Source: Vanilla planifolia (taxonomy: Eukaryota; Streptophyta; Magnoliopsida; Asparagales; Orchidaceae). Taken from it: a DNA stretch of 64,000 nucleotides. The DNA lies in NCBI GenBank assembly GCA_023846275.1, contig JAIUJO010000082.1, positions 1,058,266 to 1,122,265 on the forward strand, in the 5' to 3' direction. Of this stretch, positions 30,601 through 42,189 are shown piece by piece. Under the pieces are notes generated by a model. That model was not told where the DNA came from. It saw only the letters and a program-made list of their open reading frames with translations, and made no database searches. The first letter of the stretch is position 1. Every line of letters begins with the position of its first letter. Made by a program: the position numbers and the translations under genes.

Positions 30601-31831
30601 TTTAATTTTCTATTAACAAAAATTTCAAATGAGATCTTATTTACACAATAAACATCGTTGAAATCATCTCATCGAGCTCCTTCTTTTTAAATATTCATCT
30701 ATTTTGCTTTTAAACATTTTGTTTTGTCATTTTTTTACACAAGTTTTATGAGATATTTTCATTCATACCTTATTTGATGGTCGATATTGTTGTGCTCAAT
30801 TCTCTTAGTATATTAAATTGAAAATTTCCTTTACAATTTATCACATATTTTCAAAATGTTTTGAATTTGTTATATTGTTATATATTTCTAATTTTTCTCT
30901 CATGCATCCACTGTATGTTTTTCTTTTTGATATATCACATTTTTTAGTTAAAATTATTTAAATATTTATTTAAAGTTGTTTAACATTAAAATTATAAGTC
31001 ATAACTATTTAAGCTTATTTACTTCTATAATTCACAATAACTCCAAACAAGGACAAATCAAGAAGAAAAAATGTTTGACTTGCCTAATTTTTATATTTTT
31101 TAATATTTTCTTGTGTTATAATGACATGCATTATAATAATTTTTGTTTCACACTAGATTCAATGATTGTTGATGTTATATTCACTCTGCTTAGTAACTTG
31201 GAATGCAGCTTTCCTATACAATTTATCTCATTATTATTATTTTCTTTGATTCATTTTTATTATTATGAAACTGTACTATTTTTTTTGTGTCACCTTTAGA
31301 TCACTCATTTTTTGTCATAATACATCAGTTGAAATAAGCTATTTAGAATTTAAATATCCATGTAAAATATAGTATAATGAAACTAAATTTTTATTTGTTG
31401 TTAATGACATTAGTAATTCATAGTAACTCCAAATGTGGTATGATGTGATGAAGAAAAAGTAGATAGACTAACCTCAATGGGTTCTTTCTACTTAAAAATT
31501 TATATTATATTTATAAGTGCTTTATTTTATAAATTTTTAGCATTTTTGCTAGTTATTTTAAATTTTAGCATGTTACAATTTAACTCCTTAAAATATTACA
31601 AATGAAATTTTCGATAGAATTTATCTCATTTCTTCAAATTGTTCACCTTGAATATGTTATATTACTATGTAGCCATAAATCTTTTATCATGAGACCCATA
31701 CATCACATTAATTTAGTTATATTACTTTGCATAAATTTATATTATTTTAGCCCTAATATAGATTTACATAATATTTAGTTTTATGGAATGGAACTTTTTT
31801 ATAATTTTTTTTATCAAACTTTTTTCTTTGG

Positions 31832-33030
31832 TATAATTATACTAATATGAAATGTTATTTGTCCTCTCCTAAAACAAATCTCATAGATCTGTACATACTT
31901 AAATATTTTTTTTGTATTTCAAAATATTTTATTTTGCAAGGGTTTTATAAGAACATTTCCTTTATATTTTATTTAACAATCAAGGATGTTATACTCAATC
32001 TTCTAAATATCTTAGAATGTAACTTTCCTATAAACTTTATCTCATTTCTTTTAAATTTTTCCAATGATTTGGTTACGTTACTATCAAACTCTTTTCTCTT
32101 GTTTGGCCATTACATATCATTAATTTAGTTATATTATATATATTTAATATATTAATTTTTATCTTATACATGTATTTAGTTAAAATTAAACTATAAATTT
32201 ATTATTTATTTTTTATTCTACATTATTCATTCACAATAATTCCAAATGAGACTCAATGGACTCAAAATAAACATCATTAGACTCGTCTTGATAAGCTCGA
32301 TCTAATTAGATATTCCTTTTTATATTTTTAAATATTTTATTTTCAATTGTTTTGCCACACTTTACAAAACATTGATTAATAATAGATTTCGAAAACAAGG
32401 AGAATATAGTCAATCTTCTTAGTATCTTGGAATGCAACATTCTCATGTAATTGATCTTATTACTTAAAATATTTTGCTTTGAATTTGTTATACATCAATG
32501 AAAATGAACCTCTTCTCTCATGTGGCATTTACATTATTTTGATTTACTTATAATCCATTAATTCAATTTATTTTAATTTAGCTTTCAAAATTATTTACAT
32601 GATATGAAAATAATAATTTTTAAATTTTTTATATATTTTTTAATTTTTAATTCATAGGAATTTAAAAGGTGGTCTAATAGTGTTAAAATAATTGTTCTTT
32701 GATTAATGAGCTCTATAAAAAAGACATTCATTCTATATTTTAAATATTTTGTTTTCTATTATTTTTTCCAACATAACGACTCATTTTGATTCAATCCCTT
32801 TTTGATTATCGAGCTAAAAACAGTTGATCTCCATAATATCATCGAATGCCCTGTTTAAACAGACTTTATAACTATAAATCTCTACTTGCCTAACCTTAAC
32901 CTTATCTTATCTCATTTTATTACATTAGGTGAATTCATGTTATTTCAAGTTTTTAATATTTTTTTCTTAATATTAAAGTAAAAATTCTTTATTCTTTGTG
33001 CATATTTTTGGAGGTAAATAAAGGCTTCCA
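31832..33030 (+). repeat. Segmental duplicate, right copy (partner at 1)
   Basis: This is the downstream partner of the first 1.2 kb of the window, at roughly 85% identity by eye over about three monomers. It ends where AAGGCTTCCA is followed by non-satellite island 2. The partner continues with ordinary monomer sequence at the same point, which marks 33,030 as the left breakpoint of the island. Confidence 0.8.
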
Positions 33031-33043
33031 TACCTAAATTCAT

Positions 33044-34174
33044 ACCATGTGATCCTTGATCAGATGGCTAGGGTTGAATCCCCATGTAAGTTTTCCTCAA
33101 GACTCAGATCAAATGACTATAGTTTCATCAAAATTTTTTCAAGGGTAAGATTCATTTTGACTTGTCCTTGAATGACGTGGCTCTAAATTTCTTTTTTAAA
33201 TCTTGTGCCTGACATCACCTCTACATTTATTATTTAAAAATAAAAATAACTAGATCTTATTCGAAGTGAACGAATGGACTAGGTCAAATCTATCATGATC
33301 AAACTCACCATAACACATTACATCTTAAATCCTTAATCTAATAAACTCGACTTCTCTGAACAAATCCAACAACTTTTGTCGGTCATGCCTAATCGATAAT
33401 TCCTTGGTTGTCATTTGAGCTATTGTGCAGCTCTTTTTAAGGAAACATTTAAGTTGTTTGGTAAAAGGTCTTGAAGCAACTTTTTCTTAACTTTCTATAA
33501 ACTATGATTAAAATCTCCCTTTATAAATGTTATCATTATAAATGAAATACTTAATAGAAATTAAATAAATTTTAAAATCTCAAAAAAGCACTACATGATA
33601 ATCTACTGGTGTAAAACTATCTTATCAGCAACTCTTAGCTAATTTTAAATTTTTGTTGAAAATAGTTTTCCCCAATGTATTTTTCTTTATTTTTAGCTTG
33701 GTCTATCGAAAACTCTCAGCAAATTTTATATTTTTATTGATAATATTTTTTCTTAATGTATTTTCCATTTTTTTAGGTTGCTCTACATGACAATTTTGAA
33801 ATCCTATGTTTGATTTTATCTTGTAAAAAATTGAGTTAGGTTCGAGCTCCACAAAGCTTTCGGTTATAATTGAACCAATAAAACATTGTAGGAAGGAGAT
33901 GAATAACATGAAATAACCTCAAGTAGGTTTGAGGTGAATCATAATGTAAAACCTTAAGTAGATTAAAGGTGAGCTAGAAAGGCCTCAAATTCTAACTCTT
34001 TTAATAATAGTGTTCTTCCCACCGTTAATAAGGAGTGGATGAATGTTCTAATTTAAATTGAGAAAAATTTGAATAAATTAAGAATTAATCAAAGTTTTTA
34101 AAAAAGTAAATAAGTTTTTACAATGTATTTATGAAAGATAAACACTATATAAAAGTTGGAAAAATATTTTAAAA
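33044..34174. other. Non-satellite island 2 (possible insertion)
   Basis: About 1.13 kb without satellite boxes interrupts the forward array. It is flanked by CCTAAATTCAT (33,033-33,043) and CCTAAAATTCAT (34,175-34,186), a candidate 11-12 bp target-site duplication. No terminal inverted repeats, poly(A) tail or coding domain were seen. A GGGTTGAATCCCC string near 33,074 resembles a decayed pol III B box but no A box was found. The satellite resumes at a different monomer phase than it left, so about 140 bp of array seems to be missing and the flanking match may be chance. A minus-strand open frame at 33,703-33,909 (68 codons) has no recognised content. Confidence 0.5.
33620..33783 (+). repeat. 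Two-unit ~81-bp tandem repeat inside island 2
   Basis: Two neighbouring units share ACTCTTAGCTAATTTTA / ACTCTCAGCAAATTTTA followed by a T-run, AATGTATTTT and TTTTTAG. The matching points (33,631 and 33,712) are 81 bp apart. The units are diverged, so the duplication is old. Confidence 0.65.
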
Positions 34175-34186
34175 CCTAAAATTCAT

Positions 34187-35925
34187 TTCTCTCATGTTGG
34201 ATTTGCACATACCTATTTCACAATGGAATGTCATGCTCAATCTCAATTGTGGCTTAGAATGTTGGTTTCCTATGCAATTGTTCTCATTTCTTCAAATTTC
34301 TTACTTTGATTGGTTAATTTACTATATAACTCTAAATCTGCTCTTATGTGACCTTTACAAACTCATTAATTTAAATATATTATATTACTTTAATTAATCT
34401 TATTTTAACTTTAATAAATATTTATCTATGATTAAAATAAAAATTTATTATTTTTTATGCCTATTTAGATTGATAATTCATGGTAATCCAAAAGAACGTT
34501 TAATCAAAATGACACAAACATCATTGGACGAATCTCAATGAACTCTATCTAATAAAAGATCTTTTTTTATTTCTAAATGTTTTGTTTTTAAGGTTTTTTA
34601 CATGCTATATGAATTAGTTTTCTTCATATTATTTTGATAGTCGAGGATGTTATGCCTAATCACTGCAGTATCTTATATTTTAGTTTTCCTACACATTTGA
34701 CTATATTTTTTCAAATCTATCTTGAATTAGTTTTTAATAATGAAATTATAATACATCCTTAATGTAGCCATTATATCACTTAGAATTAGTCACTTATCAT
34801 TACCTCAGTTTATCTAATCTCAACATTAATATATATACATCCTTAATATTCAATTAATAATTTATTATTACTTATGTTACTTTACTTTGGTAATTTGTGC
34901 AAATTTCAAATTAAGTCACATGAGTCAAAAAAAGAAACTTTAGAAACACCTTCATGAGTTCTATCTAATTAAATATTTTATTATTGAAATAATTGATCTT
35001 CTTAGATTTTGATAATTTTTATGAGATATTTTGAACTGTGCCAAATTTTTTGGTCAAAGATATTGCACTAAATCTCTTAAGAATAATTGAATGCAATTTC
35101 ACCCTAAATTTTATGTCATTTATTAAATTATTTTACATTGACTGAGTTATAGTACACACATTCTATTTATCTCATTTTAACTTGAATATACACTTATTTA
35201 CTATTGAAGTAATAATCTACTTTTATTCATGTTTATTTATTTTGATAATTTGTAGTAATTCAAAATAAGCTCCAATAATAAGAAATAAAAATGTCATTAA
35301 TTACTTAAATTTATCGCATTTCAGCTTTAAAATATATTCACTTAATTTTGAAAATTGATTCATCATTACTTATTTTTATTTGGATTGCTAATTAATAGTA
35401 ATTTTATGCTAATTGTATCAAAGGTAAAATAGACATGATTGAGCTCATTTTTATGAGTTCTAATTAATTAAAAATTATTTTCAATTCTTATGTTATTCGA
35501 TAACAAATTATGTTATACTTTATTTTTTTGGCGTCATAGAATATAACTTTCCTATACTATTAATCTTATTACTTTAAATGTTCTCGTTTTGATTTCATCA
35601 TTTTACAATAAAACTCTAATTCTCTACTTATATGCCCTGTACATCCCTTCACTTGGTTATATGCATAGCTCCACTTTGCCTACTTTTAGCATTAATATAG
35701 ATCTACTTAATATTTAAATAATATTATTATATGTGCTAATTTGTTTTAAATAATTTATAGTATTCTTAACTAGGTCAAACAGAGATGAAAACAAGTTCGT
35801 CAGACTCATCTTGATGAGCTCTATTTAGTTAAATAATGTTTTTAATATTTTTCTATATTTTTGTAAAACTTTAAGAAACATTTAGATTCATGCCAAGTTT
35901 GTGATCACGGACAATACACTTCGCT
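34187..35925 (+). repeat. Diverged ~420-bp satellite, forward block D
   Basis: Four to five further monomers lie between island 2 and the TTC tract. Boxes are readable, for example GGCTTAGAATG near 34,251, CATTGGACGAATCTCAATGA near 34,522 and CAGACTCATCTTGATGAGCT at 35,801-35,820. The last monomer breaks off after its GTGATCACGGACAATACACT box, directly at the start of the TTC microsatellite. Confidence 0.8.
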
Positions 35926-36528
35926 TCTTTTGTGTCAACTTCTTCTTCTTCATCTACTCCTTCTTCTTCTTCTACTTCTTTTTATTCTTCTAATTCTACT
36001 TCTCCTTCTGCATCTTCTTCCTTGTCTTCTTCTTGTTCTTCTACTACTTCTTCCTATTCTTCTTCTTCTTCTTCTTGTACTTCTTCTTCATGATCTTCTC
36101 CTTCTTCTTCTTCTTTTTTTTCTTTTTCTTCTTCCACTTCTTCTTCTTCTTCTTCTACTACTTCATCTGATTCTTCACCAACATCATCATCTTCATCTTC
36201 TTCTTCTTCTTCTTCTTCTTCTTCTTCTTCTTCTCTTTTCTTTTTCTTCTTCCTCTTCATCTTCTTCTTCTTCTTCTTCTTCTTCTTCAACTTGTTCGTC
36301 TTCTTCTTCTTCTTCTTCTTCTTCTTCTTGCTATTCTTCATCCTCTTCTTCTTTTTTTACTTCTTCTTCTTCTTCTTCTTTTACTCCATCTTATTCTCCT
36401 TCTTGTTCTCCTTTATCTTCTTCTTCTCCTTCTTCTTCTTCTACATCTTCTTCTTCTTCTTCTTCTTCTCTAATTTTTTCTTCTTCTTCTCCTTCTTGTT
36501 CTTGTTCTTCTTTTTATTCTTCTTCTTA
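35926..36528. repeat. ~600-bp imperfect (TTC)n/(GAA)n microsatellite
   Basis: The plus strand is almost pure pyrimidine in TTC units with scattered variants (TAC, TCC, ATC, TGT), roughly 200 triplets, with an almost pure purine complement. Interruptions are denser at the left end, and runs of up to about a dozen perfect units lie in the middle. It begins within a satellite monomer at CTTCGCTTCTTTTG and ends at about 36,528, where decayed LINE sequence starts. Long frames across it, reading as Leu, Ser or Phe runs or Glu/Lys runs, are artefacts. Confidence 0.97.
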
Positions 36529-36539
36529 GTCACTTAATC

Positions 36540-36625
36540 CCAAATCAGGATATCAATTCTAACATTGAGATATTGTTACATAATTACGTCACATTTAGAG
36601 CTCCCACTACATAGGGTAGAAGTGA
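36540..36625 (-). pseudogene. LINE copy 1 RNase H stub
   Basis: The sequence from CAATTCTAAC to GCTCCCACTAC aligns with the N-terminal RNase H edge of copies 2 and 3 (near 44,215-44,335 and 61,322-61,440). The rest of the domain is absent because the GAA tract begins here. About 40 bp that carry the conserved GW-x-K strand in copy 3 also seem to be deleted. Confidence 0.55.
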
Positions 36626-36807
36626 TGAAATAAGAAGTAGAAAAACAACTATTTGTTTGGATTATAGCTTGATTGAGATCCTCTTCCACATGTTCCTACA
36701 AATTTAAAATAAGACAAAGATTAAATAATGCAAAAGTAGTGAAATTACTATAGAAGATATAGTAACAAGCACCTACACTTTCATCAACATCTAGTTAGGA
36801 AGCTTGT

Positions 36808-37011
36808 TTAATGAAGTAGCATCCTAAAGTTCACCCAGCAAAGCCTAAAATTCTCATTTTTGAAGTTGTTAGACAAAAATTCTTTAGCTCTATGGCACTC
36901 ACACGAACAATGTTGCACATCTTCTGTCGCATTACAAGCATACATATTAAGCTTTTGTGCCTCAATTCCTTTTGCATGATGGAAAGAGTGAGTAGGGACT
37001 ACATTTAACAT
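36808..37011 (-). pseudogene. LINE copy 1 zf-RVT zinc-binding domain
   Basis: A 67-codon open stretch reads as the zf-RVT domain that follows reverse transcriptase in plant LINEs. It contains YACNATEDVQHCSCECHRAK, matching the family pattern C-x2-C-x(4-7)-H-x4-C-x-A. The second Cys (residue 26), the His (34) and a C-terminal Cys (39) are present, but the first expected Cys at residue 23 is Met. The domain is thought to help ORF2 protein bind nucleic acid. The initiator Met is fortuitous: this is an internal piece of ORF2 that happens to be open. Confidence 0.75.
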
Positions 37012-37689
37012 TAATCTCCATAAGAATATGTTAACCTGAGGCTAGACCTTCACTTTCAAAACCCACACATCCTATTTCGTAGTAGAATTCTAACATGCAT
37101 GCATGTTGATGCAGATGATGTTTTTGGTCTAGCACCATATCCTTACTCCATTTGAAGAAAATGACATTAATTTTGTTCATTTGTGTAATGGGAAATGTGT
37201 AATCTAAGCAACTAGACTATGTGAAAATAAGTTTTGCCTCTTATTGTGTTGCTAGACACCATCCTCCATAACTAGCTCTACTATAAGTGTAAGGTGGTCC
37301 ACTTTCACATTAAGTTAGGTTAGCCACTAAACAATAAGAAGGATACCAAGCCAATTACCCAAAGGGAATGAAACAAACTTACTCATTGTAATCCTCTAAA
37401 CTATATTAATTATTATCTATGAAGTTGCAATACTAAGTAACTTAAATGTATGAGAAGCACAACATGGTGTACAGAAAGTACTATTTCTCATAAGGTACTT
37501 GGATCTAAGAGACTAAACCAATAAATAAACTTCTTGAGTAGTCACCCTCCCATAGTGTTTTGGAATCAATGTTGATTGCTAGGTGAACAAACTATGGACT
37601 CTGAGTCCCCCACATTCTATTGGAATAGTTATGATTTCCAAATAAGCATAATGTTTTATGTTATCATATTTGAACTACTTTGAAAGTAA

Positions 37690-38900
37690 TGGAATATCAA
37701 TTTCTTCAACTCTATAATGACCTGAACATCTTCTTGAGACATAACTTTTAGCTTAATTAACAATAAAATTTGTCTTTTTTTGTAATTTAGTTGTTGCAAA
37801 TGATCTACTTAGATATTTTTTTAAACAAGATGACAACCTTGTAATTGTCTTGCTATATATTTTATGCTTGTGTTCATCACCTTGCTAAATAATACTCAAG
37901 ATTTGTTTGAATTCTAACTTTGGTATCACCCATACTACACTATAATATCCTAAGTGACTCTTACTTTAGCACATATTGTAGGTCCATAAATCATGATGTC
38001 ATCACCATGTAGAAGGTTTACAAACATTGAAGAGAAATGGTTAATTGTGACCCTAATCAACATAGCATGCTCAAGCTGGTACTGTATAAGCCATGAAAGA
38101 TACTAAGACATAATAATAGAAAGGTATAATGGTAATAGACTTTGATGCCAAAGACCCCTTGTCAATCCAATTCATTATAAGTAGGCACCATTAAATATAA
38201 TCTCAACACTCAATGTAGTGATAAAACCCTTAATCCAATCATAGCAAAGAGTTAGGAACCACAAACTCTTTAGCATATCCAACACAAATGTTTGGTTGAC
38301 CTTGTTGCAAGCCTTGTCCATGTAAAACATTAGTATTATCATACCCTCATTTGAAATAGATAAGTGAATATATGTAACCATTTCTTATGCTAGGAGTATA
38401 ATATCAGATATACTATGACTTAGCACAATAGCAACTTACTCCCTAGAAACAATATCTAAAAGAATTGCCTCTAAAGTGGCTACAAAAATTTTTGCCACTA
38501 TTTTATAATCACACTACATAGGATAATTATCATGAAATGTTCAGGTTTAGAAGCACTTTCAACATTAAAAATGAGAATAAACGTCATATATTTCCATTGT
38601 TTGGGCATAGTGCTATCCTTAAAGAATTCTTTCACAACGTTTTCAATATCCACCTGTGTAACGTTCCACTAAACCATGCACAAACTTACCAAAGATTCCA
38701 TCCACACTTGGTGATTTATTTCTTTTCATGGACATCATAGAAATCTTGATTTAATCAATACTAATTGGAGCCATAAGTGTGCTCGCTTGATCATTATTGA
38801 TAGTTCTCAAAAGCTAGAAATATGTAGGAGACTCATATTATCCAGGTTACTCCACTTCTCATTAAAAACATTTCATGAGTATGGCTTTAATCTTAGTTAG
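37690..38900 (-). pseudogene. LINE copy 1 reverse transcriptase
   Basis: This is the RT core of LINE ORF2, which copies element RNA at the nicked target site. The fingers (about 38,640-38,440) include MPKQWKY and SKPEHF, from the family's MPK-W...P..FRPISLCNVIYK. The palm is in an open stretch of 68 codons (38,381-38,175) with FYMDKACNKV, the motif A segment whose Asp (residue 22, near 38,317) is kept, and ends with FNGA. Motif C lies at 38,009-37,998 as HGDD, where the family has [FY]ADD: both catalytic Asp codons survive. Stops and frame changes lie between the blocks, so the gene is dead, but the three catalytic Asp codons are still legible. It is distinguished from LTR-element RT by these LINE motifs and by the following zf-RVT. 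Confidence 0.85.
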
Positions 38901-39379
38901 GGGCACTACCATTTCCTTACTATCTTTATTAAGTTGGTGGATATAAATGCTTCTAAACAAAGAAGTAGCTGTTGAATAAAAAAATGTGACTTTTCTTCCA
39001 TGGGCAGCCAATTAAGGCTTGACATATTACCACCACCATGCTTCATCTATAGCCACAGCTTTGCTATAAGAAGTGATACATTGTGCTAAAAGTTCATGTT
39101 AGAGCTCATTTATTCTACATGCAGATTCCTTAAATATAAGCTCCACAATTTTATATTCAAACTAGTAAGGCATACTAAGGATATTACAAAGTGCAATTAC
39201 TCTCCACTTCCTTAAAGCTACAATGTTCTATTAATTTTAATTGTCAAATCATTAAGAGAAGTTTTGCTTTAACCATCATTTTCCATGTTGCATATACTAC
39301 ATTAGTTGATTTTGAAAAGGATAACAAGTTGTTTTCAAACTTGGTTCTTTTATCAGTTTTGACCATAATCTATTTTCTA

Positions 39380-40060
39380 AACTTTATAAGCAATGAGTAG
39401 TGGTCTGAGCTAATGCAAGGGAAATGTGTCACAATAGTACTTTGGAATGCTTGCTTATCATCAAGGTTTAAGAAAGCCAGATGCAATCCTTCATATTTAT
39501 TGGGATTCTACTCTATTATTTTCCAAATTAAATTTATTCTGAATAAATCCCAAGTTAATCAATTCTAAATCATCAATGAAACTATAAAACTTATAGTAGT
39601 CTTACCCACTATTAATTTTTTTCCTTTTTTTCTCTTCATATGTAAGGAATTAATGTCACATTAATAAATAATAGTTCACAAAGATTTACAAAATCTCTTA
39701 TTTGGAGCCAAGGTGCTCACTGGTTAATATAGTCATTTGATGCATAAATAGCACAACATCACCAAATCTCATTACTTCTTGATCTCACTTAAATAGTAGC
39801 TACCTATGAAGAGTAATACATAATCTTAAGGTTGACAATATCATTCCATAATAATACAATACCCTTAGATAGGCCTATGACCACTACACAAACTAGTTCT
39901 AGTTTCAACCAATGGTTGGTCCACCTTATGTTTATTAAAGGACCCCACAGAAGTTTGCAATAGAGCAACTACAAAGACCCTATCATACTAAATGTTGCAA
40001 GTAGACAAGAGATTTTGCCACTTTAATCTCCCTAATGTTTCATACCACAAAAAATTAATA
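39380..40060 (-). pseudogene. LINE copy 1 apurinic-type endonuclease
   Basis: This is the endonuclease/exonuclease/phosphatase domain at the ORF2 N-terminus, which nicks target DNA. Its start is recognised by NIREIKVAKSL, a decayed form of the WNIRG-I....KS seen in copy 2; the Trp codon (40,042-40,040) is now a stop. Its end is recognised by FPCISSDHYSLLIKFRK: the SDH triad, usually involved in catalysis and phosphate contact, is kept at 39,408-39,400. The distance from the Trp codon to RT motif C is about 2,039 bp, matching copy 2 once copy 2's duplication is removed. The middle of the domain is frame-disrupted. Confidence 0.75.
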
Positions 40061-42189
40061 ATTTAATAACAAAAATTCATTACCCATAGTTATAATCGAT
40101 CCCTTACTACATATATTCACCATGAAAATTTGCATTTTATAGGTACCACAATTGCAATACAACACTTACAACTCATCCAATTCAAGAGAATACTCACATA
40201 GTTTGTTAGTCACTAAAGCATTTACCAACCTAAAAGTATGCACAACCTCTATCAAATAAGCACAACTTATAACCAATCCCACCAGCATAATGATTAGGTG
40301 GTGCATCAAAATCCATTCATTCATTGTGGTAGCCTCCCATAACTATAGTCCAAAAATGTAGTTTTGGACCAACTTTACATCTAATTTAAAGCAACAATAC
40401 ATGCTTGAATGACCAATGTTCAATATTCTTTTAATGAACCAATAGTTTTTGGATTGATTATATCTAGCCACAATTCTTATATATTCATAGCTATTCTTAT
40501 TCTTGTTTCAAATTATCAACCATTCCAAATTCAACCTAAAACAAAAGTTAAATTCCAACAAGTAGCCAACTTGAATTAATTAAACAAACATTTTTCTTTC
40601 CACCTTTTATGAAGCTGAGCCCAAATGTAATAGTTCAGCATCGAGAACACATCATAGTTGTCATAAATAACTGCCTAGGTATCCCTTGCAAACTTATCCA
40701 ACGTTCAAAAAATAAACTACGCTCACCTCTCCCCTAGTTTTGTCTACTAGAGATGTTGCACCACACACTTTGTTGAAATCTAGTCACCAACCTCCCATAT
40801 TATAGCCCTGAGTCGTTGATCCATACACACCAAAATTGAAGCACACAAAAGCTGTAGTTGAGAAAAAGAAGCACATACAACTTGATCAATACATCATGTA
40901 AGAACAACACATGTAAAATGACATCTTCTTTACAACAACTTTAGCATTCATTGACTAGTACCCTCACCACCAATCTCCATCCATACCCCTTATAAACATT
41001 GTTGATAAAATTCATACAACTCCTCCACATTAGGTTACTTCTACAAGCCCATATATTGTAGCTTGCAAATAACTCTATTTGTATTATATTTAATGGATAT
41101 AACCTATTTTTTGTGAGTACTTTACTTAATAGCTTGTAATTTTTTGCTCTTAGAGAAGACTAGAACTTTGGCTAAAAATACATAGTAAGATATAATTTCT
41201 CAATCTTGGCTCCATGGAATATAGCCTCAAGAATTGCTCCTACTCCTTAATGCCTATCTAAAATGATCCCCTTACTTTTAACAAAGTGCAAATTTGCAAA
41301 ACTAATTTTAACTATAACCATTACACAAATAATTGTGCACCTACCTTATGACTATTATGGCCATTCACAAGCCTAGCTTGATCCATAATTAGCAAAATAG
41401 GAACTATGCAAGTTCTTAATTGCATCTAGATTCTATGACCTATAGACTCTCTATAGCTAACACCAATGTTACAAAATAATAAACCTCTTTGTCATTACCC
41501 ACTTCAACAATAGTACCCTCGATCCACATCAACTATGCCCTTTTTTATTATGTTATTTTCCAAATGTCCTAAGGATTCCCTTTCACTTCATTCATATTTA
41601 CTTTCCTTATTTTAATAAAAATCATTATGTCATGCTTTTTTCTTCTCCTGTACTCCTCGTTTGACCATTACAATGGATGAAGTTGAACTACATAAGAGCT
41701 CCAATTGCTTCTCAAAATTCTATAGCTAAGTATGTTCATAATTGGTAAGGCCTACCTCAACTTCCCTGTTACTTGATGGAGTATGATTTTTATTAGTAAT
41801 AGGGTTTACCTCCCCCTGACTTTTCTTCTTCGATACCCATTTGTTCATGAATCTTCTACTTTTGAATCCTTCTTGCCTAGTGCAACATCTTCACCTTTTT
41901 ACTACTCGCATCATTTTTGCATATTTATATTTCTTTCCCACATCTTATGTACCCAAACAATTTCCTATTATAATGCACTACTACTACAATTCTATCGTCA
42001 ACCATTTTTTCCATTGTTAGATTACCATCAATGAACCTAGCGCTTATTTCTTCTCATCAAGGTCCTTAGGATTAATCTTCATCAAAATAGCTTCTCTATT
42101 CTTATCCTCTTCTTGTCCAATACGTAATTGACATAAGCTCTAACCAGTCATAGTTGTCAGTGCCAACTCATAAGCTTCCAATGATCCAA

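Larger units (their letters stand above)
14175..33030 (+). repeat. Diverged ~420-bp satellite, forward block C
   Basis: This is the longest uninterrupted array segment, about 19 kb in forward orientation, probably 45-50 degenerate monomers. All consensus boxes recur, for example GATCGAGATGA near 21,874, CATGTGACCTTTA near 28,366 and CTTAGTATCTTGGAATGCAAC near 32,419. Monomers differ mainly by substitutions and small indels in T- and A-runs. No other element, gene or RNA was recognised inside it. Open frames of 60-107 codons (for example at 30,976 and 31,847) fall in the same register of the monomer and reflect shared ancestry plus few stops in T-rich sequence; they are not annotated as genes. 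Confidence 0.82.

Noticed and set aside
30976-31299. 107-codon frame in the satellite
   Set aside because: It lies across monomer boundaries in T-rich DNA, reads as Phe/Ile/Leu/Tyr, and its middle is the register shared by all monomers; no start signal or domain.
31847-32128. 93-codon hydrophobic frame that could be read as a small membrane protein
   Set aside because: It is satellite sequence; the duplicate copy at 1-300 is not open over the same span.
33060-33090. GGGTTGAATCCCC resembling a pol III B box, as in a tRNA-derived SINE or tRNA gene
   Set aside because: One base short of the B-box consensus, no A box at the right distance, no cloverleaf and no SINE tail.
8180-35925. CRISPR-like or phage-like regular spacing
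   Set aside because: Repeats are long, highly diverged and eukaryotic in context; there are no short identical repeats with unique spacers and no cas-like genes.
35930-36537. Long frames across the TTC tract (up to 199 codons on the plus strand and 95 on the minus)
   Set aside because: They read as Leu/Ser/Phe or Glu/Lys runs and exist only because a triplet repeat has no stops in any frame.
38537-38740. 67-codon plus-strand frame with His- and Phe-rich content
   Set aside because: Antisense to the RT fingers of LINE copy 1.
41783-42034. 83-codon plus-strand frame
   Set aside because: It lies antisense to the LINE copy 1 ORF1 C-terminal region and has no motif of its own.
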